NCBI GenBank assembly: GCA_964619265.1
Contig: CAZUCE010000013.1
Coordinates: 50,226-114,225, forward strand
DNA length: 64,000 nt
Origin: CAZUCE01 sp964619265
GTDB taxonomy: Bacteria > Planctomycetota > UBA1135 > GCA-002686595
Direction: 5' to 3'
The notes beneath the pieces were generated by a model that was given only the letters and a program-made list of their open reading frames with translations, made no database searches and was not told the DNA's origin. The position numbers and the translations under genes are program-made. Below are positions 8,130-15,206 of this stretch, piece by piece (position 1 is the first letter of the stretch; every line of letters begins with the position of its first letter).

Positions 8130-9868
8130 TTCGAGGCCTCCCCGGAAGGTTCGGCAGGCGACGCGGAATGAGATCGCAAGGCGCTGGCCTCCAGCGGAGA
8201 CCAAGCAGCGATCGGAAGCCCTGCCTCAAGCGAGCCTCCCCCAGCCGCTCCGGGCGGCTGGGCTTCGAAGTGCGCGGTCCCTAGAAAGAAAGGAGAGTTC
8301 GCAAGGCGGCTGGAAAACTGGCTAGCGACCGGACCGAAGGGAATCTCCCCTTCCACGTAACGGGCCGTCAAAGTCAGTTGAGGTGCTCCGTCTTCCCAGA
8401 TCACGTTGAATTCATCCAGGACGATTTGCTCGGGCACCAACATGGAGAGTTCCTGGAACAAGCCCTGCCAAGTCATTTGAGCACCGGACAGTTCCACCAA
8501 CCGATGATGATCGTTCTCTAGCGCTTGCCGCTTTTGTTCGCGCATCCACAGCTGCGAAAGCCGTCGCTCCATCCCTTCGCTGGAACCGGTCGCCAACTCA
8601 TCAGCCTCTCGGAACGTCTGGAAGACCGGCCAAGCGGATGCCGACAGAAGTGTGACCAACGCCAGCAACGGCACGGTGGCATGCCGGCGAACCCTCGTGA
8701 TCGACTCGACTTGTTGATTCAGGCGCTCCGAAGGGGGTAGCAGGTTGATCGGCTGATCCTTGCCCAGCGAGGTGCCTAAAATCGCGGCGTACTCGGAGAG
8801 CTCCGAGGGAACCGCATCCCCGCATACCGCAAGTCGCCAGTGGTGAACCGCCTCCGCCACCGGATCCTGAACAAAGACTGGCGTCCGCAGCTGCTCCTTG
8901 AGCATTCGGTCCAGACCCACCAAACTGGCCCCGGCTCCGGACAGGACTATCGAATGAACTCGAGTGCGCGATAGAAGGCCGCACAGATAGTCGATCGAAC
9001 GCTCGAGCTCGGCGCTAAGGCGCTGTCCTATGGGCTCCAAAAGTGGCTGAATGTGAGAGCTCGAAATCCCAAACGACAACTCCCGGTCGCGCCCCTCTTC
9101 GGGATAGCCGCATTCGGCAAGCAGCTTGCGAGCCTGCTCCGCCTCCAACTGCATCGCTCCGCCCGAAAGGAGAATCGGACGGGTCAGGGCCTCGACGAAC
9201 GAAGAAAACGAGGTTTCAATCTCTCGGCTAAAGCGTAGACAACGCCCTTCGAAGAGGTTGATGATCGAGGCACGTGCGCCGATCGTCACATGAATAGTGG
9301 CTTCGCGATCCCGCGCAGACTTACCGGTGACCGACAGCCTTGCAAGGGACTCCGCTGCAGCCCCAACCGCGACCGGCCGAAGCTGGGCGCTACGCAAGAG
9401 GGCGATGGCTCGCTCGGTGGCATCGCGTCTCGCAGCTGCTACGAGCATCGGCCCAGCTCCACTTTCGTGGGCGCCGGGAAGCCTCCGAAAATCGATGACC
9501 GCGTCCTCTACGTCGAAGTGCAGGGTGTCTGCCAACCGCAACTCGATTGCCCGGCGCAAATCGGAACGCGGCATGTCAGGCAACGGGAACGACTGGGTGC
9601 TCGTCGCCTCACCAGAAAGCAGGCATACAGTCGGCAGCCCTTGCCATCCGCGCACTTCGATTTCCCGATGCAACGCTTCTGTGCAGAACTGGTCGAGCTC
9701 CGTTTGGTCACCCCCTACAAGGTGGTCCGGAATATCGATGCGCGTGATGTCGTGAAAGCGAACGGCTTCCCCCGCAGTCTCCGCGAGAGCCAGGGCCAAG
9801 TTTCTGCGGCGCAGATCGACGACGACACGGTGTGACTGTCGGCGGTTGTGGGGTGAGGGAGCTTTCAT
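8126..9868 (-). CDS. PilM-PilN fusion (GspL-type assembly protein)
   Basis: 580 residues. Residues about 12-350 resemble PilM, the actin-like cytoplasmic ATPase-fold protein: RRNLALALAE near the start, FPLPDMPRSDLRRAIELRL, and the C-terminal VLSGAGASLVGLDRMLKEQL. At about residue 372 the hallmark INLLPPSERLNQQ appears. This is the PilN N-terminal motif that normally binds PilM in trans. It is followed by a membrane segment (VPLLALVTLLSASAWPVF) and a periplasmic ferredoxin-like part to about residue 560. Pilus systems usually split these between two genes; type II secretion GspL joins them. The fusion supports calling the locus T2SS-like. It starts 6 bases after the minor pilin gene and overlaps the next gene by GTGA. 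Confidence 0.88.
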   Translation of the reverse strand: MKAPSPHNRRQSHRVVVDLRRRNLALALAETAGEAVRFHDITRIDIPDHLVGGDQTELDQFCTEALHREIEVRGWQGLPTVCLLSGEATSTQSFPLPDMPRSDLRRAIELRLADTLHFDVEDAVIDFRRLPGAHESGAGPMLVAAARRDATERAIALLRSAQLRPVAVGAAAESLARLSVTGKSARDREATIHVTIGARASIINLFEGRCLRFSREIETSFSSFVEALTRPILLSGGAMQLEAEQARKLLAECGYPEEGRDRELSFGISSSHIQPLLEPIGQRLSAELERSIDYLCGLLSRTRVHSIVLSGAGASLVGLDRMLKEQLRTPVFVQDPVAEAVHHWRLAVCGDAVPSELSEYAAILGTSLGKDQPINLLPPSERLNQQVESITRVRRHATVPLLALVTLLSASAWPVFQTFREADELATGSSEGMERRLSQLWMREQKRQALENDHHRLVELSGAQMTWQGLFQELSMLVPEQIVLDEFNVIWEDGAPQLTLTARYVEGEIPFGPVASQFSSRLANSPFFLGTAHFEAQPPGAAGGGSLEAGLPIAAWSPLEASALRSHSASPAEPSGEASK

Positions 9869-9874
9869 CAGACC

Positions 9875-10945
9875 TCACCAGGTGATTTCAAATTCAAGGG
9901 TTGCGGACACACCGTTTGCGCCGAAAAACCGGAGTACATAACTCGTAAGGCCAACCGGGTCTTGCCAGAAGCGAATCCGCAAGATCTCCTCGTCTAGGGC
10001 ATCCAAGGTGTGGCGATTGGATCCCCCGATATTCAGGCCCTCAATCCCCGTGGGAGTCGTGACGGTCCCCATGTTGCGCCAAATCAACGCTCCGTCCTTG
10101 CGCATATCACGCAGGGAATCCCCCGCGGGATTTCCGGTCATTTGAAACGCGTCGATCTCATAGTCGTCGGGACCGGGATTGAAGATCACTAGCTCAAGAG
10201 TTCGGTCGTCTATGCGTTCAGCCGATAGTTGAGCCACGTATGGGTCCACAGGCGGGTACTCGAGCGGCGGAACAGGCGGCTCGTTGCTCGACTCGGACCG
10301 GAGGGTCTGCAGCCGCGCCAGGATGTTGGCATCGATGGGGGCCATTCCCGCCGGGAACACGTCGACTTGGATCTGCTTGATACCGGTCGGAACCACAGCA
10401 GCATGGAGGTCAGAACTGCCGGATGGCCCGCTGCCCCCCGACGCTGCCGAAGCCGAATTCTGTGCGCTGCTGGTGGTCGACGGAATCGTCGGAGAGGACG
10501 GCGTCACAGGGGACGTGCCTCCGGGAGCCGGAGTCAGCCCGCTCTGGACGTAGCTCACCGTCACGCGCCGTGCAAGCCCTTCGAATCCGACCAGCGGATT
10601 GCCGAGCGCATCGGCCGGAGGTGAGTCCAGATAGTCTGCGTAGTCGTCCACGTCGTCGAACGAGCTGCGCCCGGACTCCTCGACCCCAAAGGACGTGCTA
10701 TCGCTCTCGGGATCGGCGTACTCCTTCGAGACGATTTCCTCCATCAAGCTGCTAGCCAACTGGGCGGCTGCCTGCTCTCGCAGGCTGCTTGAAGAGGCTT
10801 CTGTCACCTCGCGGAACAAACCCATCAAAGGCGGGACCGCAAGCCCCAGCACGACCAAAGCGGCTGCTAACTCAACCAAGGTGACGCCCGCTTGCCGACT
10901 CCGGCGGCCCGCGCTCTCCGCGGAATGTGTAGGGAGGCTCACCAT
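9875..10945 (-). CDS. Minor pseudopilin, GspI/PilV-like, with extended C-terminal part
   Basis: 356 residues from the ATG at 10945, which overlaps the upstream stop; a GTG at 10942 gives an equally close GTGA coupling. A short positive leader ends at a type III signal cleavage site: Gly, then VTLVELAAALVVLGLAVPP, with the conserved Glu at +5. The helix continues with QLASSLMEEI, reminiscent of GspI/PilV. After it come a Ser/Thr/Pro/Gly-rich linker (about residues 150-200) and a C-terminal beta-rich domain (about 225-355) of no family I recognise. It is much longer than normal GspI (about 120 residues), so the C-terminal domain may be a tip-exposed module. Confidence 0.8.
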   Translation of the reverse strand: MVSLPTHSAESAGRRSRQAGVTLVELAAALVVLGLAVPPLMGLFREVTEASSSSLREQAAAQLASSLMEEIVSKEYADPESDSTSFGVEESGRSSFDDVDDYADYLDSPPADALGNPLVGFEGLARRVTVSYVQSGLTPAPGGTSPVTPSSPTIPSTTSSAQNSASAASGGSGPSGSSDLHAAVVPTGIKQIQVDVFPAGMAPIDANILARLQTLRSESSNEPPVPPLEYPPVDPYVAQLSAERIDDRTLELVIFNPGPDDYEIDAFQMTGNPAGDSLRDMRKDGALIWRNMGTVTTPTGIEGLNIGGSNRHTLDALDEEILRIRFWQDPVGLTSYVLRFFGANGVSATLEFEITW

Positions 10946-11694
10946 GGCGCAGTGAACTCGAAGCTCGAGCTCCCCCCATTGCTGAAGTTCAGTTGTAGCT
11001 GAAAAGTGGACGGTTGGTTTTGCAGCGTCCAGAAGATGGCGCGGAACGTCCTCGTTTCGCCGGCCTGGATGGTCCAGTTGTCTGGAAAGATGCCGCCAAA
11101 CGGTTGGTTGACAATCGGCAACCAAACACCCGAAAAGAACAACCAAACCAGATTTCCATCGATCTGAATGGCTGGCAGAAGGTGAAATCCGTTAAGCGGA
11201 ATCAGCGTAAAGTCTGTAATCACAACGCCGCCCGGCGCCACACTGATCAAGTCGATTTCAAACGTGTTGCGGAATTCGGAGCGAATCGTCGCCTCGGAAG
11301 CTTCTTCGTCCAGCGGGCTGGTCGGAGGTGGCTCCCCCGGACCGACGATCTCCTCGCTCACCACGCGGACGTTGTCGCCGAGGACTGCCGTCGAAGTGTA
11401 GTCGTCGCCGTTCTTGGTAACCGTGTAGGTTCCTCCGCCGAACGACACCGGGTTCGGCAAGGAGCTCTCGGCCTGGGCTGCATGCCACAGGCCGGCTTCA
11501 GCAATAAACAACAGGCGCTCGTCCAGTTGCCCTAGGGTCGCCTGCCCCCGGTGAGCAGCATAGCTCTCCGCCAGGGACATTCCACAGGCGAGGAGTACGA
11601 TCATCGCAATGACCGCCGACAGAAGGACCGACCCACCCTGGGTCGAAGCTTCGCCCCTATGGCCACGAATGGGCTGAGTTCTAGAGCCCATCAC
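10939..11694 (-). CDS. Minor pilin-like protein, PilX/GspK-type N-terminus
   Basis: 251 residues. Start is GTG 11694 or ATG 11691; both overlap the upstream stop. The N-terminal region (QGGSVLLSAVIAMIVLLACG) lacks the usual Glu at +5 of pilins, like GspK and PilX. It is followed by the AEAGLWHAAQ stretch typical of PilX-type proteins. Two short domains follow; the C-terminal one is rich in Phe, Asn and Thr. In T2SS, GspK lacks Glu+5 and caps the pseudopilus tip. Gene order next to GspI- and GspJ-like genes fits that role. Sequence beyond the N-terminus is not diagnostic. Confidence 0.72.
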   Translation of the reverse strand: MMGSRTQPIRGHRGEASTQGGSVLLSAVIAMIVLLACGMSLAESYAAHRGQATLGQLDERLLFIAEAGLWHAAQAESSLPNPVSFGGGTYTVTKNGDDYTSTAVLGDNVRVVSEEIVGPGEPPPTSPLDEEASEATIRSEFRNTFEIDLISVAPGGVVITDFTLIPLNGFHLLPAIQIDGNLVWLFFSGVWLPIVNQPFGGIFPDNWTIQAGETRTFRAIFWTLQNQPSTFQLQLNFSNGGSSSFEFTAPW

Positions 11695-12173
11695 GGCTGC
11701 CTCCGGCGCGGATGAATTGCGGTCACGACTTGGCGCTCAGCGCCTCCGGCCGTCAGGACCACCCGAGCGGTCACCAGCGCCACTTCGTCCGAACTCGATG
11801 CGAACCCGCCGGCGGTGGTGATGTAGTTGAATCGCAGACCCGTGATGCCCTCGGCCAAAAGGCGACCGTTGCGGCGGAGCTCGCTCCCCATGAGTCGATA
11901 ATCGACTGTTCCTCCGGAACCGGTCTCAAAAGCCAGTTCTTGAGGCTGGAAAACCGTGATTTGGGACGACTCCCGGAGGCTGCGTAGATCGCGCCTGAGC
12001 CGTTCGCTCGTCAATTGGCTTTGGTAGGCAAGCTGCTCTGTAGGCGCAGTTCGCGCATAGATTCGCATCGCCTCAAGCAGCACGCCAAATGTAACCGAGG
12101 CCAGGGTGCCGACGACGACAAGTACGATGACGAGCTCGACCAGAGTCCATCCGGATGAAGATTGGGACCGCAT
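11691..12173 (-). CDS. Minor pseudopilin, GspJ/PilW-like
   Basis: 160 residues from ATG 12173, which shares one base with the upstream stop (TGATG). The leader is only about eight residues (MRSQSSSG), followed by WTLVELVIVLVVVGTLASVTF, a class III signal with Glu at +5. The rest contains SERLRRDLRSLRESSQI, a pattern common in GspJ/PilW proteins, and a small beta domain. It lies between the GspH/FimT-like and GspK/PilX-like genes. Likely a component of the pseudopilus or pilus tip complex. Confidence 0.83.
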   Translation of the reverse strand: MRSQSSSGWTLVELVIVLVVVGTLASVTFGVLLEAMRIYARTAPTEQLAYQSQLTSERLRRDLRSLRESSQITVFQPQELAFETGSGGTVDYRLMGSELRRNGRLLAEGITGLRFNYITTAGGFASSSDEVALVTARVVLTAGGAERQVVTAIHPRRRQP

Positions 12174-12748
12174 CAACGCACCCTCACCAAGCCGGTTCCG
12201 TCGATCACTTCCAACTCCCCGCTGGCCAGCCGGACAAGGCCCGGCGAACTGACCGGCGCTCCCCCAGGAACGTGCGGGATGCCCTCTCGATCGAATTCGA
12301 CCTCGCTGGATCCGCCAAAGTCCACGGATTGAATATCACCGCCGAGTGCCCCCAGATCGATGCGCAAGGGTCCTCCGGCCAGCGGGTCCATCAATGCGAG
12401 CCTTCCTGAGACTCCGGGGTTCGCGGGATCTTCCACGAAGGCCTCGATGAGCTCGTTGGTTGGGTTGAACCGAATCCAAGTGTTTCGATTTCGACTGAGA
12501 GCCACCGACTGTGCGTATTGCAAAGCGTGGAGCCCTCGCCGCTGGGCCATGTCGGCTCGGACCGTCCCAAGGATCTGGGCCGAAGGCAAAGCGACACCGG
12601 CTAGAATTCCGATCAACGCGATGACGATGACCAGCTCCATCGTGGTAAACCCAAGTCGCGAACGACGCGCACCCGCGGCGGCAGCTATGCAACCGTGCAG
12701 CTTGGCTTGGCGCGCCTTTGAATGCGGGTCGAGTCGGCGGGTGTTCAT
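12173..12748 (-). CDS. Minor pseudopilin, GspH/FimT-like
   Basis: 191 residues. A rather long basic leader (about 33 residues) precedes the cleavage motif LGFTTMELVIVIALIGILAG with Glu at +5. The following part has LQYAQSVALSRNRNTWIRF, which matches the GspH/FimT family pattern around residues 80-100. The C-terminal beta domain is Gly-rich and ends in ELEVIDGTGLVRVR. It is the first of the four minor-pilin genes, which overlap each other. No better start closer to the cleavage site is visible, so the long leader may be real. Confidence 0.85.
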   Translation of the reverse strand: MNTRRLDPHSKARQAKLHGCIAAAAGARRSRLGFTTMELVIVIALIGILAGVALPSAQILGTVRADMAQRRGLHALQYAQSVALSRNRNTWIRFNPTNELIEAFVEDPANPGVSGRLALMDPLAGGPLRIDLGALGGDIQSVDFGGSSEVEFDREGIPHVPGGAPVSSPGLVRLASGELEVIDGTGLVRVR

Positions 12749-13010
12749 GGGCAGGGCACCGGCTGGCGCGCGGTGAGACGTTCGGTTCGGCGAGCGCTAA
12801 GCGCCCTTGCGAACCTGTCGCTGAAGCCTGCTTTGGAGGAGAGCAGGTCCGCCGAGGCGGAACTCCCCCTCTTGGACAGTCCCGGTTGGATTCGGATCTG
12901 AAAAGAGAGGCCGAGTGATTGACCAAGCGACTGGGGCTCAGCTCACTCGAAGAACGCGCTCCAAAGCTTCGGCTCCGAACCGCGCGACATCACAGGTTCG
13001 AGGCAGACCA

Positions 13011-13039
13011 AGGGGACCGCGGGTAAAGGGCGGTCCCCT
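13011..13039 (-). terminator. GC-rich hairpin downstream of the major pilin gene
   Basis: AGGGGACCGC at 13011-13020 pairs perfectly with GCGGTCCCCT at 13030-13039 (10 bp stem, 9-base loop). It lies about 50 bases behind the pilin stop codon. No clear U-run follows on the minus strand, so it may be a terminator, a processing stop or an mRNA-stabilising 3' structure that keeps pilin mRNA abundant. Confidence 0.55.
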
Positions 13040-13065
13040 CGGATCAAGCTCCGGTCGCGAGCGTT

Positions 13066-13085
13066 ACTTCGTTAGCTGACGAAGT
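13066..13085 (-). terminator. Small hairpin right behind the pilin stop codon
   Basis: ACTTCGT (13066-13072) pairs perfectly with ACGAAGT (13079-13085), with a 6-base loop, 6 bases after the stop of the pilin gene. It may act with the larger hairpin at 13011-13039. Confidence 0.4.
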
Positions 13086-13091
13086 GCGGCC

Positions 13092-13538
13092 CTAGAAGCC
13101 CGCTTCGCCAGCGCCGCTCGCGGTGTCGGCCCAAAACTCGCCCGTGGCGGCGTTGTAGCACCAGCCTCCGGTCGTTCCGGCGGTCACCGGGGTGCCCGCG
13201 GTCGTTCCAGCCACGACGGCGTTCTTGACCGCGCTGGTCGAGTAGGGGTTGTCGGGGATGGTCTGTGCCATGACGGTTCCCGGAGTGGTCAGCTCAGCCA
13301 GCGTCGGGTAGGTAGCGACTCCACCGCCCGAGGGCGTCGCGGAGTGCGCATAGAAGTTGCCGATCGCCGAGCGAACACCCCCCAGGGAGCCCATGGCGGC
13401 AGCTTCGTTGGCATCGCCGGAGAAATCGAAGAAGCGCGGGATCGCGACGGCGGAGAGGATGCCGAGCACGACGATGACGATGACGAGTTCGACGAGCGTG
13501 AAGCCCGACTTTTTGGCTTTGGCCAGGGTGGAGATCAT
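13092..13538 (-). CDS. Major pilin/pseudopilin (GspG/PilA-like)
   Basis: 148 residues from the ATG at 13538. The frame stays open upstream to 13799, but only this start places a short basic leader (MISTLAKAKKSG) in front of the cleavage site. The mature N-terminus FTLVELVIVIVVLGILSAVA is canonical, with Glu at +5. The body is small, rich in Gly, Ala and Thr, and ends with GWCYNAATGEFWADTASGAG. It stands between the platform protein gene and the minor pilins, with about 300-base gaps on both sides and hairpins behind it, so it may be transcribed on its own at a high level. The single visible cysteine means no disulfide-bonded D-region of the PilA type. Confidence 0.9.
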   Translation of the reverse strand: MISTLAKAKKSGFTLVELVIVIVVLGILSAVAIPRFFDFSGDANEAAAMGSLGGVRSAIGNFYAHSATPSGGGVATYPTLAELTTPGTVMAQTIPDNPYSTSAVKNAVVAGTTAGTPVTAGTTGGWCYNAATGEFWADTASGAGEAGF

Positions 13539-13833
13539 GGGAAGAATGGCGACGGAATTCGCCCGCGGTTGGCAGGCACGGAACGTGAACGCCGAGCGGT
13601 CTAAAGGACCGACGCGGCAACCCGAGTGCGGATCCGCCCTCGAGCAAGGGCCTCTTCGGCCTCTCCTAGGAATTTCCCGAATCCCCAAAGGCCCTGCTCG
13701 CCGGTGGGATCCCGCGAGCGGGAACCAAACGTATTCCCTAGTGCCTGCGCAGCCCTGCTCTGCTGCCGCCTCCCCTCTTGGAGCCCCCCAGAACCTCATG
13801 GCCTGAGACCCCTCGCCCGTAACCCGGCGCGGT

Positions 13834-15168
13834 TCAGTCGCGGGCGATTTTGACCATGTCCCACATGGGTAGGAACACAGCCAGAGCTACTCCCAGCACG
13901 ATCACAGCGAGCATTCCGGTCAGCAGCGGTTCAATCAGCGTCCCCAGGTTTTTGGTCAGGTAGCGCAGCTCCTTGCGCAGATGCCCCGCCACAGCCTCAC
14001 AGCTTTGCTCCAGCGAGCCGGTCTCCTCGCCGGTCGCGACCATCGCCCGGGCCGCCGGAGACAGGCAATCCGCCTCCTCCAAACTGCGCGAGAGGCTCAA
14101 TCCCGACCCCACCAGCTCAGCCGCCTGCTGGAGATCTTCCCGAAGACGAGCGCTGGGTGCGGCGCGCGCAATGGTGTCCAGGCCCTGCAAAAGCGGAACA
14201 CCGGCCCGCGTAAAGAGCCCAAGCAGCTGCGCGACCTGCACCGTGTTCGCTGTGGAGATCATGGTCCGGATCAGCGGAGTTCGCGCGAGAACGGCCTCCA
14301 AAGCGCGCTGCCCTCCCTCCGTGCGAAGGTAGGAAACCGCCCCAAACACGGCGCCCACCAGCCCGAGCAGCCACCACACGAGGTGGTCGACGATCGCGGT
14401 GCTGGTTCCGATCAGAATCCGAGTAGGAAGCGGCAATTCTCGCCCGAAACCTGAGTAGAACGTCGCGAATCGAGGCACGACGAAGACCACCAGCACACTG
14501 ATGGCGCCGAACAAGGCCATCAAGACGATCGTGGGATACATGAGCGCGGAGCGAACGTCCGAGCGAACCTCCATGGCATCTTCGATGTGCGTCGCCAGAA
14601 ACTCGAGCACCTCGTCGAGGCTTCCGGCCTGCTCCCCAGCCGCCACGGTTGCACAGTAGACTTCCCCAAACACGCCAGGATGCTTGGCTAGTGCATCGGA
14701 GAGGGCGAAACCTCCGCGAACGTCAAGCGCGACCTGCTCGACGACCCGGCGGAATCCGCTGTGCTCCGACTGGCCGCCGATCGATTCCAGCGCACCGATG
14801 AGGGGGACACCGGAACGAGTTGAACTCGCGAGCTGGAGCGAGAATCCTCGCAGCTCCTTGATCGGTACGCGACGAACCTCGACGAAGGCCTGCGTTCCAG
14901 CCTCTCCCGATTCAGTGGGCGTCCGGTCTTCTCGGGCAGGCCCTCGCTTCGGGCGCGTCTTTGGCTTCGTTGCTGACCCGCTGCGGGCTGCCTTTCCGCC
15001 ACCCTTCCGCCGCTTCGAAGGCAACGGAGCCTTGACCTCCTGGACGCCGATCGGAAACAAGCCCTCCCGTTCGAGCAGAGCGATGGCCTCACGCCGGGTG
15101 TTCGCCTCGACGGTTCGCTCAACGGATTTGCCGGAACGATCTCGCGATTCGCAGGAGAAAAAGACCAT
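13834..15168 (-). CDS. gspF: Inner-membrane platform protein GspF/PilC
   Basis: 444 residues. Two GspF domains are visible (about residues 100-230 and 305-430). Membrane segments lie near 225-245 (LMALFGAISVLVVFVVP), 255-275 and 415-435 (MLAVIVLGVALAVFLPMW). Repeat-specific motifs GVPLIGALESI and GVPLLQGLDTI, and GEQAGSLDEVL and GEETGSLEQS, show the internal duplication. An Arg/Lys-rich linker (about 50-90) precedes the first domain. The protein sits in the inner membrane under the pseudopilus and couples it to the ATPase encoded 38 bases upstream. Confidence 0.94.
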   Translation of the reverse strand: MVFFSCESRDRSGKSVERTVEANTRREAIALLEREGLFPIGVQEVKAPLPSKRRKGGGKAARSGSATKPKTRPKRGPAREDRTPTESGEAGTQAFVEVRRVPIKELRGFSLQLASSTRSGVPLIGALESIGGQSEHSGFRRVVEQVALDVRGGFALSDALAKHPGVFGEVYCATVAAGEQAGSLDEVLEFLATHIEDAMEVRSDVRSALMYPTIVLMALFGAISVLVVFVVPRFATFYSGFGRELPLPTRILIGTSTAIVDHLVWWLLGLVGAVFGAVSYLRTEGGQRALEAVLARTPLIRTMISTANTVQVAQLLGLFTRAGVPLLQGLDTIARAAPSARLREDLQQAAELVGSGLSLSRSLEEADCLSPAARAMVATGEETGSLEQSCEAVAGHLRKELRYLTKNLGTLIEPLLTGMLAVIVLGVALAVFLPMWDMVKIARD

Positions 15169-15206
15169 AGAAATAAAAACTTCGTCGAAGACCCGAGGTG
15201 ATCCGG

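Larger units (their letters stand above)
12749..13091 (-). other. Non-coding gap between the major pilin and minor pilin genes
   Basis: 343 bases without a supportable gene. It holds two perfect inverted repeats just behind the pilin stop (13011-13039 and 13066-13085, listed separately). The rest may contain a promoter for the minor pilin genes, but I see no convincing box. Confidence 0.5.

Noticed and set aside
13539..13799. Extension of the major pilin frame upstream of 13538
   Set aside because: A class III signal needs a short leader before the cleavage site; the start at 13538 gives 12 residues, the extension almost 100.
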